Shown piece after piece: positions 1-10,399 of a stretch of DNA of 64,000 nt (within the stretch, counting starts at the first letter, position 1; each line of letters opens with the position of its first letter). The DNA lies in the NCBI GenBank assembly GCA_015039315.1, contig WIDE01000021.1, positions 372,675 through 436,674 of the forward strand, read 5' to 3'. Source of the DNA: Clavulina sp. PMI_390 (lineage: Eukaryota > Basidiomycota > Agaricomycetes > Cantharellales > Hydnaceae). A model generated the notes under the pieces. The model had not been told where the DNA came from. It made no database searches and was given only the letters and a program-made list of their open reading frames with translations. The translations under genes were made by a program, and so were the position numbers.

Positions 1-1191
1 AGCGAATCCCCATCGGAGACATTAAGTCACTTCATCCGTTTCTTATTGGGCAACCCTCGACGTGCCGGACGCATTAGGTCACTTTCGTTCTACAAGATCG
101 CTTATCATAGACGACGATTCGGCGTCGATGGTGTTTTCCTACCTTTTCAGAGGGAGTCTAAGCCACACTCAGTCCTCATTCACTCTCCCTTTCCGGGTAT
201 CAAAGAGGCATTCTCCCACTTACGGGGCCTCAAACTCCTCAAAATTGCGCCGGGCAGGGACTGGGCCGCTAGTAATAGTGATAATACCTTCGCGCCTTAC
301 CCGAAAGCGCTGTATGAGGCCCTTTCAGAGTGTCCAGCTACTGTAACCCTTGAAACGCTCATTGTGCGTGAGCCTCCCAATGTGCTCCAATCGCTCCTGG
401 GCATGTTCTTGAACATCACGAATTTGTCAATCCTGTCCAATCCCCCTACTTTGACTCTTCCGCGCAACGCGCTGTTAAGTCTGCGCCGCGTCCATGGGAA
501 CAGTGCAGTCCTACCATGGCTCGCCCTCAACAATAAGGTTGACGTGGTGGAGTTTGTGATGGGCAACTCCAGGGATAGGGGACCATTCACATTTGGCAGT
601 ACCTTACGGTCCTTCCCGTCATTAAAAAGACTATCCTATGTTGGTCAAGGAGTAGATGCTGTTGTCACTGGTCCTCTCTCCCATGATGTTGATGAACCAA
701 TGAACTACCTTGCCCATCCGACTCTTGAAGAGCTAGAGCTCGCGCTCCACTACGCCTCTTGGGAAGGTCAACCACCTCCATCTTCAGCGCTACTGTTGTT
801 GAGCGTCATATCCCCCACTTTCTTCAATTCCTTCCCATCACTGCGATTCCTTCACATTGGTCATTTTCACGAAGTCACCTCTCGCTCATTTCTCCTGGAA
901 CTTTATCGGAGAAATGGCAATGAGCCAGAGACCTCAACTGACAAATCACTACCCCAATCAGAGTTGGACGGATTATCATTGGCGCTGATCACATTTTTGG
1001 CTCAGTCCAAGTGCCCACGACTGCTATCCAAAGTTTGGATCGACTTGGGAGGACATGAGAGCTCCCATGTTGATACCGTTCGGTTTTATGCCGAACGAGC
1101 CATAGGTGGCGCATGGAAGATTTCTTCAGGCGTCTGTGGCATGTATGAGCAGTTGGTCACAATCCAAGGGCTACCGTCGCGAGCGGTCTAG
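1..1191 (+). CDS. F-box-like family A protein, 5' end outside window
   Basis: The reading frame is open from base 1 to the TAG at 1189-1191, so the N-terminus lies upstream. It is the C-terminal three quarters of the family also found at 1725-3128, 18727-20085, 20395-21795 and 22013-23347. Shared landmarks are FIRFLLGNPRRAGRIRSLSF near the start (matching FVAFVLESPKRASRIKSLNI of a paralogue), YLAHPTLEELEL in the middle, FPSLRFLHI, and the end block KVWIDLGG followed by VRFYAERAIGGAWKI. The leucine-spaced pattern suggests an LRR-like fold, as usual for fungal F-box proteins, probably a substrate adaptor of an SCF ubiquitin ligase. The F-box itself would lie in the missing part. Function is inferred from relatives; no substrate can be named. 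Confidence 0.75.
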   Translation, partial: SESPSETLSHFIRFLLGNPRRAGRIRSLSFYKIAYHRRRFGVDGVFLPFQRESKPHSVLIHSPFPGIKEAFSHLRGLKLLKIAPGRDWAASNSDNTFAPYPKALYEALSECPATVTLETLIVREPPNVLQSLLGMFLNITNLSILSNPPTLTLPRNALLSLRRVHGNSAVLPWLALNNKVDVVEFVMGNSRDRGPFTFGSTLRSFPSLKRLSYVGQGVDAVVTGPLSHDVDEPMNYLAHPTLEELELALHYASWEGQPPPSSALLLLSVISPTFFNSFPSLRFLHIGHFHEVTSRSFLLELYRRNGNEPETSTDKSLPQSELDGLSLALITFLAQSKCPRLLSKVWIDLGGHESSHVDTVRFYAERAIGGAWKISSGVCGMYEQLVTIQGLPSRAV

Positions 1192-1724
1192 AGTATGGCG
1201 ATCTAGAAGCCCTGTACTTGACTCTTGAGCGCCACAAGTGATTAAAATGACGACTGGGTAGTATTGGTGACCGATGTTACCGGAGTGCTTTCGGGATTGG
1301 GGCGGGTACGGGGCGGTGCAAGACTAGAATATAATAAGGTGTGGCCAAGGCACTCGTGTCCTTGATGCGGTCGCTCTTCTGTAGGGCTTTCCAATATGTT
1401 CTGAATTGCTGTACCTCTGCTGAGGACTTGATGGCCAAAATATTTTAGATGATAACTCATCAATAGGTGTTAGTTTGTCAGCTAGCAGCTGATCATGTCG
1501 TATTGCATTTTCCTATGTTGCTTTACTCTCATCTGTACCAATGAGCATGGAAAACGGATATTTATTATTGCTCTGTGAGGCTAGTGACCAGGACACGACC
1601 GATATTCTGTGCTCAATCGCAAATGGAATAGAAGCGAACTGAACTCTCAGTCCGAATGCACGTAATGGAGGTTTCAAGATAAAGGAAGCCATGAAGAAAT
1701 ATTGCGCAAATCCCAAGAGATTGT
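1192..1724. other. intergenic, convergent 3' ends
   Basis: This stretch lies between two convergent family A genes. I see no coding signal or structured element; it should hold the two 3' UTRs. Confidence 0.6.
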
Positions 1725-3128
1725 TCAACAGGGCATCTGAATGACGCTCACTTCGGGCTCGCATTTGATTGCACGCACTTGCCATTTCCCATCAATTTTA
1801 TCGGCCTCAAAGCGGATAGCAAATGTGTCGAATTCCCCATGGCCACCGTAATCGAACCACGCAAGCTCCAGTGGGGCATCAGCAGCCTCTTCCTTGAGAA
1901 ACGCGCCGATAGCTTTTTTTGTGGATTTGATAAGCTTGTGATCCAGCCTCCATGTATGGCGCTCGGGCACTTCGTCAAAGTCTGGGATCAAGTCGGCAAG
2001 AATCGGGAAGAAGGTGGTTACAAATTCCCCGTGATCAAGCACGAGGTGTAAAAATTTGAGCGATGGGAAGAAGCGCGTGATTGCCTGGTCGCGTTTCTCA
2101 AGCAGCATGAAGAGAACTCCTGGGAAGCCACCCTCTCCCCATTCATGTGGAGCGTCCTCGACGGTTCCGACAATCTCAAGCGAAGTGACGCTCGGATGAG
2201 CTACCTTTTCGAGAAGGGAGTTCGGAAACTCAAGTGGGTCATATTCGACCTCACAATGGATGCTGGCAACTTTCAAGGTCTCAGACATTCGTAGTGTGTC
2301 GCCGATCGTCGGTGGGTTTCTATTTTTCCAGAAAGAGCTACGAAGAGCAACGGTATGAAGTGAAGCTCTCTGGGAAATTGACTTGAGGATTGAGGGATCG
2401 CCATGCACCGTCATTTTCACCACATGCGACGCAGCATCAAGCTGGATATTTGCGTCAAAGAGTTCGTGAGATTGTTGCTCTTCTTTTCCGAGCTGTCCGG
2501 TCCGCACGGTTGTGATATTATGATAGGCATTGATGAAAATGAAGAAATGGGGCAGGGAGCCGGAGTAGTGGAGAGTAGACACAGTATTCTTAAATGGGGC
2601 CGAAAGGATGGCGTTGCAGAGCTCCTGAGTAGGATGATCAGGGCGGAAGTCCAACTTGAGTCGCTTAACAGCTGTGAGGAGCCCAAGACCGCTATGGAAG
2701 TGAGTCCAAAACGAAGCCGTAGCATGTTCTGGCGAAGGGAATATGCAAAATTTGTCGCTCTTGGTGTAGTCGCCGTCACGTACGGAAAGGGACTTGACTG
2801 AAATGGCGCGCGTCGGAGATTCTAAAAGGAAGCTGGCGAAATCAGAGAGCAATTCTGCGCTAGAGCGCTCGCAACTGTAGCATGGGTCAAGCACCACATT
2901 CGTCCACATGATACGAGCAGCGTCAGCGCGCAACAGCTTCGAGGAGAGTGAGTAGTTTTGAAGATCTTTTGGAGCTAGATGAGAGATGATCTCGGCTCTC
3001 AGTTCGGGTAGGAATAGCTGCGGGAAAGATCCAGCATCATATTCAGCTTTTCGGAGATGCGAGCGGATTTCGACGGCAAAACTCATCATAACCAGCCAAA
3101 TTCTGAAGTAAGCTTTCAGTATGGGCAT
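1725..3128 (-). CDS. F-box-like family A protein
   Basis: An uninterrupted frame of 467 residues. An F-box-like segment lies at about residues 38-75 (FLPELRAEIISHLAPKDLQN, then YSLSSKLLRADAARIMW), matching the same segment of the 18.7-23.3 kb paralogues. The rest has the family pattern: FASFLLESPTRA, KNTVSTLHYSG, LEKVAHPSVTSLEIVG, FFPSLKFLHLVL and the terminal AWFDYGGHGEFDTFAIRFEADKIDGKW in two adjoining blocks. Likely role is substrate recognition in an SCF-type ubiquitin ligase, inferred from the F-box. The first ATG (3128) may not be the true start, since a second and third Met lie at residues 14-15. It points toward the partial paralogue on the left, tail to tail. Confidence 0.75.
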   Translation of the reverse strand: MPILKAYFRIWLVMMSFAVEIRSHLRKAEYDAGSFPQLFLPELRAEIISHLAPKDLQNYSLSSKLLRADAARIMWTNVVLDPCYSCERSSAELLSDFASFLLESPTRAISVKSLSVRDGDYTKSDKFCIFPSPEHATASFWTHFHSGLGLLTAVKRLKLDFRPDHPTQELCNAILSAPFKNTVSTLHYSGSLPHFFIFINAYHNITTVRTGQLGKEEQQSHELFDANIQLDAASHVVKMTVHGDPSILKSISQRASLHTVALRSSFWKNRNPPTIGDTLRMSETLKVASIHCEVEYDPLEFPNSLLEKVAHPSVTSLEIVGTVEDAPHEWGEGGFPGVLFMLLEKRDQAITRFFPSLKFLHLVLDHGEFVTTFFPILADLIPDFDEVPERHTWRLDHKLIKSTKKAIGAFLKEEAADAPLELAWFDYGGHGEFDTFAIRFEADKIDGKWQVRAIKCEPEVSVIQMPC

Positions 3129-3374
3129 GGAGTTTATGCAGAGCGAGGCCGGAACGCACCGAAGGACTCAGCGAAAATGGTTGGGGGGAGTCACGTGTGC
3201 TAAACGCGCGCTATCCTGATGCAGCCACAAGAATGTGAGACCTGTGTCATATCGAGTGCTCAGTCATTTTAGAGATCCGGTCGCGAACGCGACGTCTTTG
3301 ATATTCGCCTTTAACTAGTAGCTACCCATATGACCACTGGACGATATATAACAGGCTACCAGTCACCGAACAGA

Positions 3375-5016
3375 TCAATAGAAGTATGTCGCATACTTCG
3401 ACTGCTTCTGCATAGCCTTAACAAATTCCTTCGCGACAATGCTCTGCTGACGTATGTCAGAAATAAGATCCCTTTGTGAACGAATGAGCGGCGGACATAC
3501 CTCCGTCTTTTGGGAAGGATGTAGTTCGTCATACCACAAGTACCCATCAGGATGATCGGGATCGTAGTTCCAGCTTGTGGTGCAGTTATCCGCGACTGTG
3601 CAGTGGTTCAAGTAGCCGGTGATATTGTATGGCGGCGACAGATACTGCGTAGGGTTGTTCCTAATATCCATAATCTAGGGCGCGGCGTCCTTAGCGCTCT
3701 GGAAAAAAACCTTCGCGACAAAAACTCACGAGACCGAAGCTATCGAACAATGAAATCTTGGCGTCTTTCAATGTGGCAGCTACTGCTGGGACTTGGTATT
3801 TCCAGATTTGATTGACGCCAAGCGTTAATGTTCGCATCTTCTCGCTGATAGCGGTGAGGTTGCCATCCAGGTATGTTCCTTTAGTCGGGAAGTAGTGCTA
3901 TTTATTCAAGATCACCTTGTTAGTCTACCATGGCTCCGGGTCGATGTTAGTTAAGCCTCACATTGATCGGGCCAACCTAATATGTAAACACGTCAGCTGC
4001 TTGCTCGATCTAGTCTAAACCTCGTACTTACTCCCCCGTTTTCTGGTGTTGCATACAATGGCGTCAAGTACAGAGGCACCAAATTCTGGAACACGATGTA
4101 ACGCGCTCCAGCTTCGTACAACTTCACCATTGCATTGACTACACAGTCCGAGACATTCGTCAGTGATACGCCAGGTGCACCCTCGTCCGTTATAAGTGAG
4201 CCGCGTCCGAGGTCATCTGTAAAATGAACGATTTGCCAGGGCAGTATTGATGAATTATTGCAGCCAAAGTCAGGATCGCGATCTTACTTGTTCCGATCCA
4301 GATACTGTAGACCGTCGTATCGGGGTCAAGTGCGAGCTTGCTATCTGTGTGCCCATGTGACGAAGAGTTATATTGCCAGTCAGCAAGGAAGGCTGGAATT
4401 TCCTCTTCTTGCACAGAAGGGAAGAAGCCACCGCCAGGGATTTTGGCTCTATGAGGATAATACATTCAACGAACATGTATCATCATCGAAGCATGTAGGA
4501 TGCCCTGCATATTAAGAAGACTTACGAGTAGCGACCCGTTAACAAGTTGGAGCATGCGGCACCAGAGACAGCGTAGTCGTAGAGCTGCGAGCATGAAACA
4601 GCGACATTAGTAAATAGTACGAATTGTGTATGACGTTCGAGACATACATTCATCCCAGTAGCATTCGCAACGAAGCGACCCCAGATGTACCCTCCGTCTG
4701 CGTTGTTGTTGGACTAATCAATTTAGGTTAGTTGAAACTCTTCCAATCGACTTAGAGGAAGTGAGGTCGTACTGGAGGTAAGAAGGTGTGGGTTGGCGGC
4801 ATTGACCCATTGTGTGCCTGAAGATAGGCCACTGAGATTATAGAAAAGAACGTTAGCGAGAGTGGGGATATTGAGGAAAGTCAACTCACAGCGTCCCTCA
4901 TCAGTGTAACTATCTCCGAATGAGACAAGGCTCTTGAAAGGGAACCCATTTGACCGGGTAGCTGCTTGGCATGAGAGCGACAGGAGCGCCAAGTTGAGTG
5001 CTAAGAAGACTTTCAT
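3375..5016 (-). CDS. Secreted GDSL/SGNH esterase (CE16-like acetylesterase)
   Basis: A multi-exon gene. The first exon gives a signal peptide (MKVFLALNLALLSLSCQA) then block I LVSFGDSYTDEGR with the nucleophile Ser. Splicing at the GTGAGT near 4905 continues with LAYLQAHNGSMPPTHTFLPP. Later exons give SNNNADGGYIWGRFVANATG, LYDYAVSGAACSNLL, then VYSIWIGTNDLGRGS, whose GTND is the block III Asn. The last exon has WYDELHPSQKTE, the catalytic Asp and His of block V. All SGNH landmarks are therefore present. It probably removes acetyl groups from hemicellulose oligomers outside the cell (CE16 role by family; substrate inferred). The intron at 3447-3500 is 54 nt, has no stop and can be read through. 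The end is the TAA at 3375. Confidence 0.85.
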
Positions 5017-5101
5017 AGTTCAGAAGCGCGGGTATGAAGCCCAGGTCCAAAGAAGTCGAGCGGGGGATCGGACAAGAGTAATGGGGAAAATTTCGACAGG
5101 C

Positions 5102-5109
5102 TTATATCC
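5102..5109 (-). promoter_or_regulatory. TATA box of the GDSL esterase gene
   Basis: On the minus strand GATATAAG lies about 90 bases upstream of the esterase ATG, a usual distance for a fungal core promoter. Support is by motif and position only. Confidence 0.45.
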
Positions 5110-5450
5110 CCACAAAGCACCTGCGAAGGAATAGGTCGATCACATCCCACCCACATGATTGCGGGTTAAGTGGGGAAAACTCGGGGAGAAACTCAATGAG
5201 GCGCTAAACGGTACGACGGGTCTGGTGAGTTCGAGGCGGGACGTCGCCGGACCGGGATATTATAGCGCAGATGAAGGTGAATTCTAAATCAGTAGCAATG
5301 ACAACAACAGTCCCAGGGAGATACATTAAGATCGATTGAAACAAAGCCTCAAGTAATGGTGATGCGGTCAAGCAACAAGCATGAGTTCTCTGGAATGGAA
5401 GAGTAAATCAGTGACGTGACCAGAAATATTTCACACGCGTGTGGGAGAGC
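5110..5450. other. intergenic
   Basis: It separates the esterase promoter from the 3' end of the DGAT2 gene. No gene or repeat recognised. Confidence 0.5.
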
Positions 5451-7406
5451 TTAAGTAGGCAGTGTTACGCACCTCACACGCTCTTTTGCATACACATCCT
5501 TATAGGTATTCCACACACTGTTGTAAAAGAAGAATTGAAGGGTCAGCTCTCACGAATATCGGCAGGAAGCGCTTCACCACGGACTGCATGAGCTCGTCAA
5601 TGTATTGTTTCTGGTACATTTCCACCTCTTCTTTTGTCGGATCCGGGTTTTGTTTGACCTGTATCGGTCGCCCAACTATGATTGTCGCGCCAAAGACCAA
5701 TTTCGGTCAGATAACCACGCTTAGGACACTATTAACCACAGGGATCAATACTCACTAACTGAAACAATGGGATGCCGGAATGGCATCAGGCCAAAGTTAT
5801 CTGGAATGCGCGCCAAGTGCCCATCAACTAAGTGAATTCAGAGCCAACCGCATGTGAGAGAAGACTTACAGGTGAAGAGGCCTCGCCCATGGAAGAGTGG
5901 CAAGGTAAAGCCGAAAAGTGCTTGGAATTTGGCTTGGACTGCATGCACAGTTGTTCCTTTCTCATTTTTCACTTTGAGTTGTGTCAGATGAGTCATATCG
6001 ACAAAGACATTGTGTGCCCCTTACATTGATCATATACCTATGTAGAAAGTTGTCGAAAGTTAGAATTGAGGACTAACCATTAGGGGAGGGAGATGACGCA
6101 CATCGTTTTCCCCAAATGCAAAGACGGGTACGAGATCAGCCCTGGGATATGGTCACCTGATTAGATCTACACAAACATCCCAAAAACGCAAGTCGTACCC
6201 ATGCACAATAGCAAGCTTGATGAATCCCAGTCGCTTCTTGAGGGTAAGGTCTAATATGAGGATACTTAGATGGGGTAGAGGCCATAATCAGCAACGACCA
6301 TACCCGCAGTGCCGGGGTGAGCACTCAGTGACTCTGTTGCGCCTCCAACCACGATGGTGATGCTGGATCCCGGGCCTATAGTATATGCCATGTTATGACA
6401 CAAGATCACCATCTTGCACTGCGAGACAAAGTGCTCACCACGACGAAGGATATTCGAGCATGACTTCTTGCTAACAGAGCAGACACCTAGAAAGAGAAGG
6501 ATGTCGCGATAGATGGGGATATGGAAATTGTTGGTGAGGGTGAGTAGGTGCGGCTTGATACCAGGGAAGGCCTTCGAGAAGCCAGTGCCTAGAACATGTG
6601 CAAACTCAAAGTCAGCAATGAGCCACACCATCGATGAGAACCCGCAGCCTAGCTCAACTGACCCTCGGTGGCAAAAGTCGCAAATGCTCCCCTATATTAG
6701 ATTATTAGAATTAGCATAAATTTCCCTATGCCTTGGACCGAGGTCTCGTACATGCCAATGATACCTGCGGCGCGAGAGAAACTCAATCAGACGCAGGCTA
6801 GTGAGTGGCTTTTGACAAGTGACAAGCGCACCATGGGGATGATAACCAAAGACATAAGGACGATCGGGTGGAAGATCTTGTGTCTATTCATCAAAGACAG
6901 GATGGTCAAGAAAATCTTCAGCTTAGGGTATGACGGAGCGTAGATGAAACGTACCTTTACTAGCTTTTGCGGATAGTAACCTGCAAAGTATCTCCATAGA
7001 GGGAGATCCCGGAACTTTTGGGATGGGCGGCCTCCCGTTCTTGGGCTCGTATCAAACCCAAATGCCCAGATGCAGTACATAATGATGAGAGGCCAAAGTG
7101 CGGGTATTGAGCTGAAAGGTTCCACGAGCAGTCAGTAAAAGCAGCTTTATTAGTGAACAGATGAGGCTCGGTCGCTGAAACGCACCATAGGAAAAAGAAT
7201 AGTGATGTACAGACTGGTATTAGCAGTGCCCACATAAGGACGGCCGCAGTCTGGAGTCGCCGGGTCAGTGGAACATGCATGAAGTCCACAGGTCTGATAA
7301 CTGCTATGTGAGCGAGGTTGCTTGAGAGTTTTTAGGCCCACCCTTACTCTAGCTCCCATTTTCGTCGTGCTCGCGCAAAGTGCTCACTCGTCGTTAGGTC
7401 TGCCAT
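5451..7406 (-). CDS. DGA1: Diacylglycerol O-acyltransferase type 2
   Basis: A many-exon gene. The ATG at 7406 starts MADLTTSEHFARARRKWEL; splicing 7348 to 7293 gives EPVDFMHVPLTRRLQTAAVL and a hydrophobic N-terminal segment (LLIPVCTSLFFFLW). Family landmarks follow in order: YVFGYHPHGIIGMGAFATFA (the HPHG active-site motif, split by an intron after the second His), FPGIKPHLLTLTNNFHIPIY, GVCSVSKKSCSNIL, GPGSSITIVVGGATESLSA, ADLVPVFAFGEND, FQALFGFTLPLFHGRGLF, ATIIVGRPIQV and WNTYKDVYAKERVR. DGAT2 makes triacylglycerol from diacylglycerol and acyl-CoA at the ER and lipid droplets. The last intron junction near 5500-5590 is uncertain: the donor giving the expected WNTYKDVYA frame is GTCCGT, a weak site. 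Gene symbol follows yeast usage. Confidence 0.9.
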
Positions 7407-8493
7407 CGTCGATGACGAGAGGGAACTCGGGTACCAACACGAACATTGTTCAGCTTCTCGCTCCCGCGCCCACCCGTCATCCGAGGACCAGATACAGTCG
7501 ACTTTCTTTGATACCCATTTACCAACGGAAGCTGGCGTCCTGAATATGGCTGAGAAATGCCCTCAGCCTATTCATGTGGTCAACCTGGCACAAGTCGACC
7601 TTGTCACTCCGGCCCAGCATCAACAGCGGTGTGCAATCCGACATTGGTTGAGTTTCATGAAATATTTCGAGGAAAGTCCATAAAGCTTCTAACATCATGG
7701 GATCAAATCCCCTTCTTATCATTCGTTCGGCCATATTTTCTTGTTGCCTAGCGTAATAGGCCGTGATCTATCTTTGTTGCAACAACTTACTCTCGTGCCT
7801 GCATCCAAACACCTCGGGTGATCCTTCAGATTCAGCACTCAACCCAAAATTATACTACAACTACCACCCTATGATCCCATATTCCTAACTTCCTTCCATC
7901 ACTATTCTAATAGTAGCTCGCCCAGATACCGACAATAACTGCGTCTGTGCTGCGAAAGGATGCCTTAGATGGCTGTGTATATGCGCTCGTCCCACTTTCA
8001 ACTTCGGTTGATCCCTTTGATTCTTCGGAATGCATGAGAAGCTTAGCACATGACAACCCGCTACCCGATCCGACTTACGTACCTGGACTGAACCAAATGA
8101 ATCATTATCTTACATGTTATTCTTGGCACAGTCCCAACATATTTTATGTCGCAGAATATCTCGCTTGTGGGCCGATGCGCTGGTACCAATTGATCGACGG
8201 TGCTATGTCGGTAGAGTTTCTAATGCCTTTTTATTAGCCCCCCTGCGACTGCCTTTTTGTACGCTTGCCTGATCATCACGTCTGTGTCAGCGGCGAAGTC
8301 TCAAGGTCAGCACTACTGATTAGCTCTATCGATTTCTCTCCCACACCCATTCGCCATAGGCTCTTAATTCAGTCATCCCCTTGCGGTCTTTGCTCTTCAC
8401 CCTCATCGCCGATTTTCTCATTCTATGCCAAGGAACGCAACATCTTGTCGGTGCATCCCCGGATTCTCCAATGTAATTTCCCCGAAGCAGGTG
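7407..8493. other. intergenic between divergent DGAT2 and GH7 genes
   Basis: About 1.1 kb of shared upstream region. The open frames in it (for example 7947-8237) show no family motifs, no splice-supported extension and no paralogue in the window. I treat it as promoter and 5' UTR sequence. Confidence 0.5.
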
Positions 8494-8500
8494 TATATAT
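8494..8500 (+). promoter_or_regulatory. TATA box of the GH7 gene
   Basis: TATATAT lies about 75 bases before the GH7 ATG, with a CCAAT-like TCCAATG 30 bases further upstream. Support is by motif and position. Confidence 0.5.
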
Positions 8501-8571
8501 CTACGATCCCCTCTCGCCTGGTTACCTGCGGACACTCTCGCAGAGCGGACGCTTAGTGGTGTCCTTTCGAG

Positions 8572-10242
8572 ATGAACGTTTTACCCCTCTACGCCGCCCT
8601 ACTCCCTCTTCTATTTGGTTCAGTGACCGCCCAAAGCGCTGGGTCATACGTGGCAGAGACCCACCCGAGTCTGACGTGGTCGACATGCCAAGCCGGAGAG
8701 GCGACCTGCTCCACAACTGCTGGGACTGTCACCCTTGATGCTAACTGGAGATGGATCCACAGTACAACGTGAGCAATTTTATTGCCTACAGAAACAACGA
8801 CAAGATCGTTGACATTTAAATCGGATAGTTCGACTACGAATTGCTTTACCGGAAATACATGGTAATTCTCCAAGCAGCTCTCACCTCAATGAAGCCCCAT
8901 ATTCATGACTTGGGAGACATTAGGAACGCTGTTCTCTGCTACGATCCGACCACTTGTGCTGCTAATTGCGCCCTTGATGGTGCAAACTACGCTAGCGACT
9001 ATAATATCATCACCAGTGGGTCGAATATACGCCTGTCGTATATCACCTCAAATTACGGCCATGGGAGCCGTGTCTTCCTGCTCCAGGACTCTGCGACTTA
9101 TCAAGTGTTCAAACCCCTCAACCAGGAGATTGCATTCACTGTGGATTTGAGTAATGTACCCTGCGCTGCTAGTGCAAGTGTCAGGCTCCTGGGCATGGAT
9201 AGCGATGGAGGAGTCTCGAGATTCCCCGCAAACTCCGCTGGAGCCAAGGTACATAGTCCGGTGCCAGGACTAACAAATGACTGAGCCGAAACTTCCTTTC
9301 CAGTTCGGGACAGGCTATTGTGATGCGACGTGCACTAAAAGCATGAAGTTTGTTAATGGCAAGGCATGTCAATCCTCATCGTTCCCAACAGAAGGCTGTT
9401 TATTGACGCTTTGCCGAAGGCAAATGTGATTGGATGGACCCCATCGAACTACGACACCACTGCAGGGAGTGGGTCTTCCGGTTCTTGCTGTGCTGAGGTT
9501 GACTTGCTGGAAGGCAATAGCATGTCCTCCGTCTTCACTGGTCTTCCATGCGGCGGCATCTCCGCGGCTACAACGTGCACCGGATCGACCTGTGGTAATT
9601 CGACCTCTGCTGGGTACTGTGATCCACAAGGCTGTGACTTCAACTCGTATCGTATGGGGAACACTTCATTCTGGGGATCAGGCGCGACCCACGCAATCGA
9701 CACGACGCTTCCCCTGACGATCTTAACGCAGTTTATCACGAGTAATGGAACTGCGGCTGGGGATCTGACAGCGATCAAACGTGTCTACGTGCAAAATGGG
9801 AAGGTGATCCCGAACAGCGCTATCAATGTGTGTACCAGTCTTAATATTGAAACAGTATCTCAAGCTAACTAATATCCATATTTATGTGTCAAAGGTGGCA
9901 GGAATTGACCCCCTCAACTACCTTACTGATGCCGTCTGTACCGAAGAGAAGACCGCATTCGGTGACCCTAACCTCTTTGCCAGTCAAGGCGGGCTCAAAC
10001 AGCTCGGTAATAGCCTACGTCAGGGTATGGTACTATCATTGTCGATCTGGGAGGATGCGAGCTCCGGGCTATTGTGGTTGGATAGCAACTATCCTGCAAC
10101 TGGATCGGCCACCACCCCTGGGGTTGCGAGAGGAGCATGCCCCACGAGCTCTGGGTCCATTCCAGAGCAACCAACACCATCAGTGGTTTTCTCAAACATT
10201 AAGTTCGGCCCGATTGGGTCTACGTACGGTTATGTGGGATAA
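8572..10242 (+). CDS. GH7 cellulase (cellobiohydrolase/endoglucanase family), no CBM
   Basis: I read six exons: 8572-8768, 8829-8861, 8924-9248, 9304-9363, 9420-9827 and 9895-10242. They sum to 1371 bases, 456 residues. A signal peptide ends at SVTA before [19 protein letters not shown], the typical mature GH7 start. Then come [48 protein letters not shown], the catalytic block [43 protein letters not shown] and [12 protein letters not shown]. The two catalytic Glu and the Asp of the usual ExDxxE pattern are present, but the Trp of the usual DIWE is Leu. Intron 4 (9364-9419) starts with GC rather than GT. There is no linker or CBM1. The enzyme should cut cellulose outside the cell with retention of configuration; whether it acts as exo- or endo-enzyme cannot be told by eye. 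Confidence 0.92.
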
Positions 10243-10399
10243 AATAGTGTTTCTATTTTGGGTTGTACTACTTGTAGGCAAAAACAATTTGATTAGTCTT
10301 CAGGGTGACACCGCGTGACCATTGTCGCGCTCCACCCTTGCCTTGCCTTGGAGAACCCCGTTATCGACCCTAAATCTTACAATTCTTTACGGGGCACAC

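Noticed and set aside
7519..7734. Minus-strand frame upstream of the DGAT2 start as an extra N-terminal exon
   Set aside because: It ends in a stop before the ATG at 7406, and the exon starting there already joins perfectly to the family N-terminus.
7947..8237. 96-residue open frame in the DGAT2-GH7 intergenic region
   Set aside because: No family motif, no splice extension, no paralogue; the region is needed as promoter for two divergent genes.
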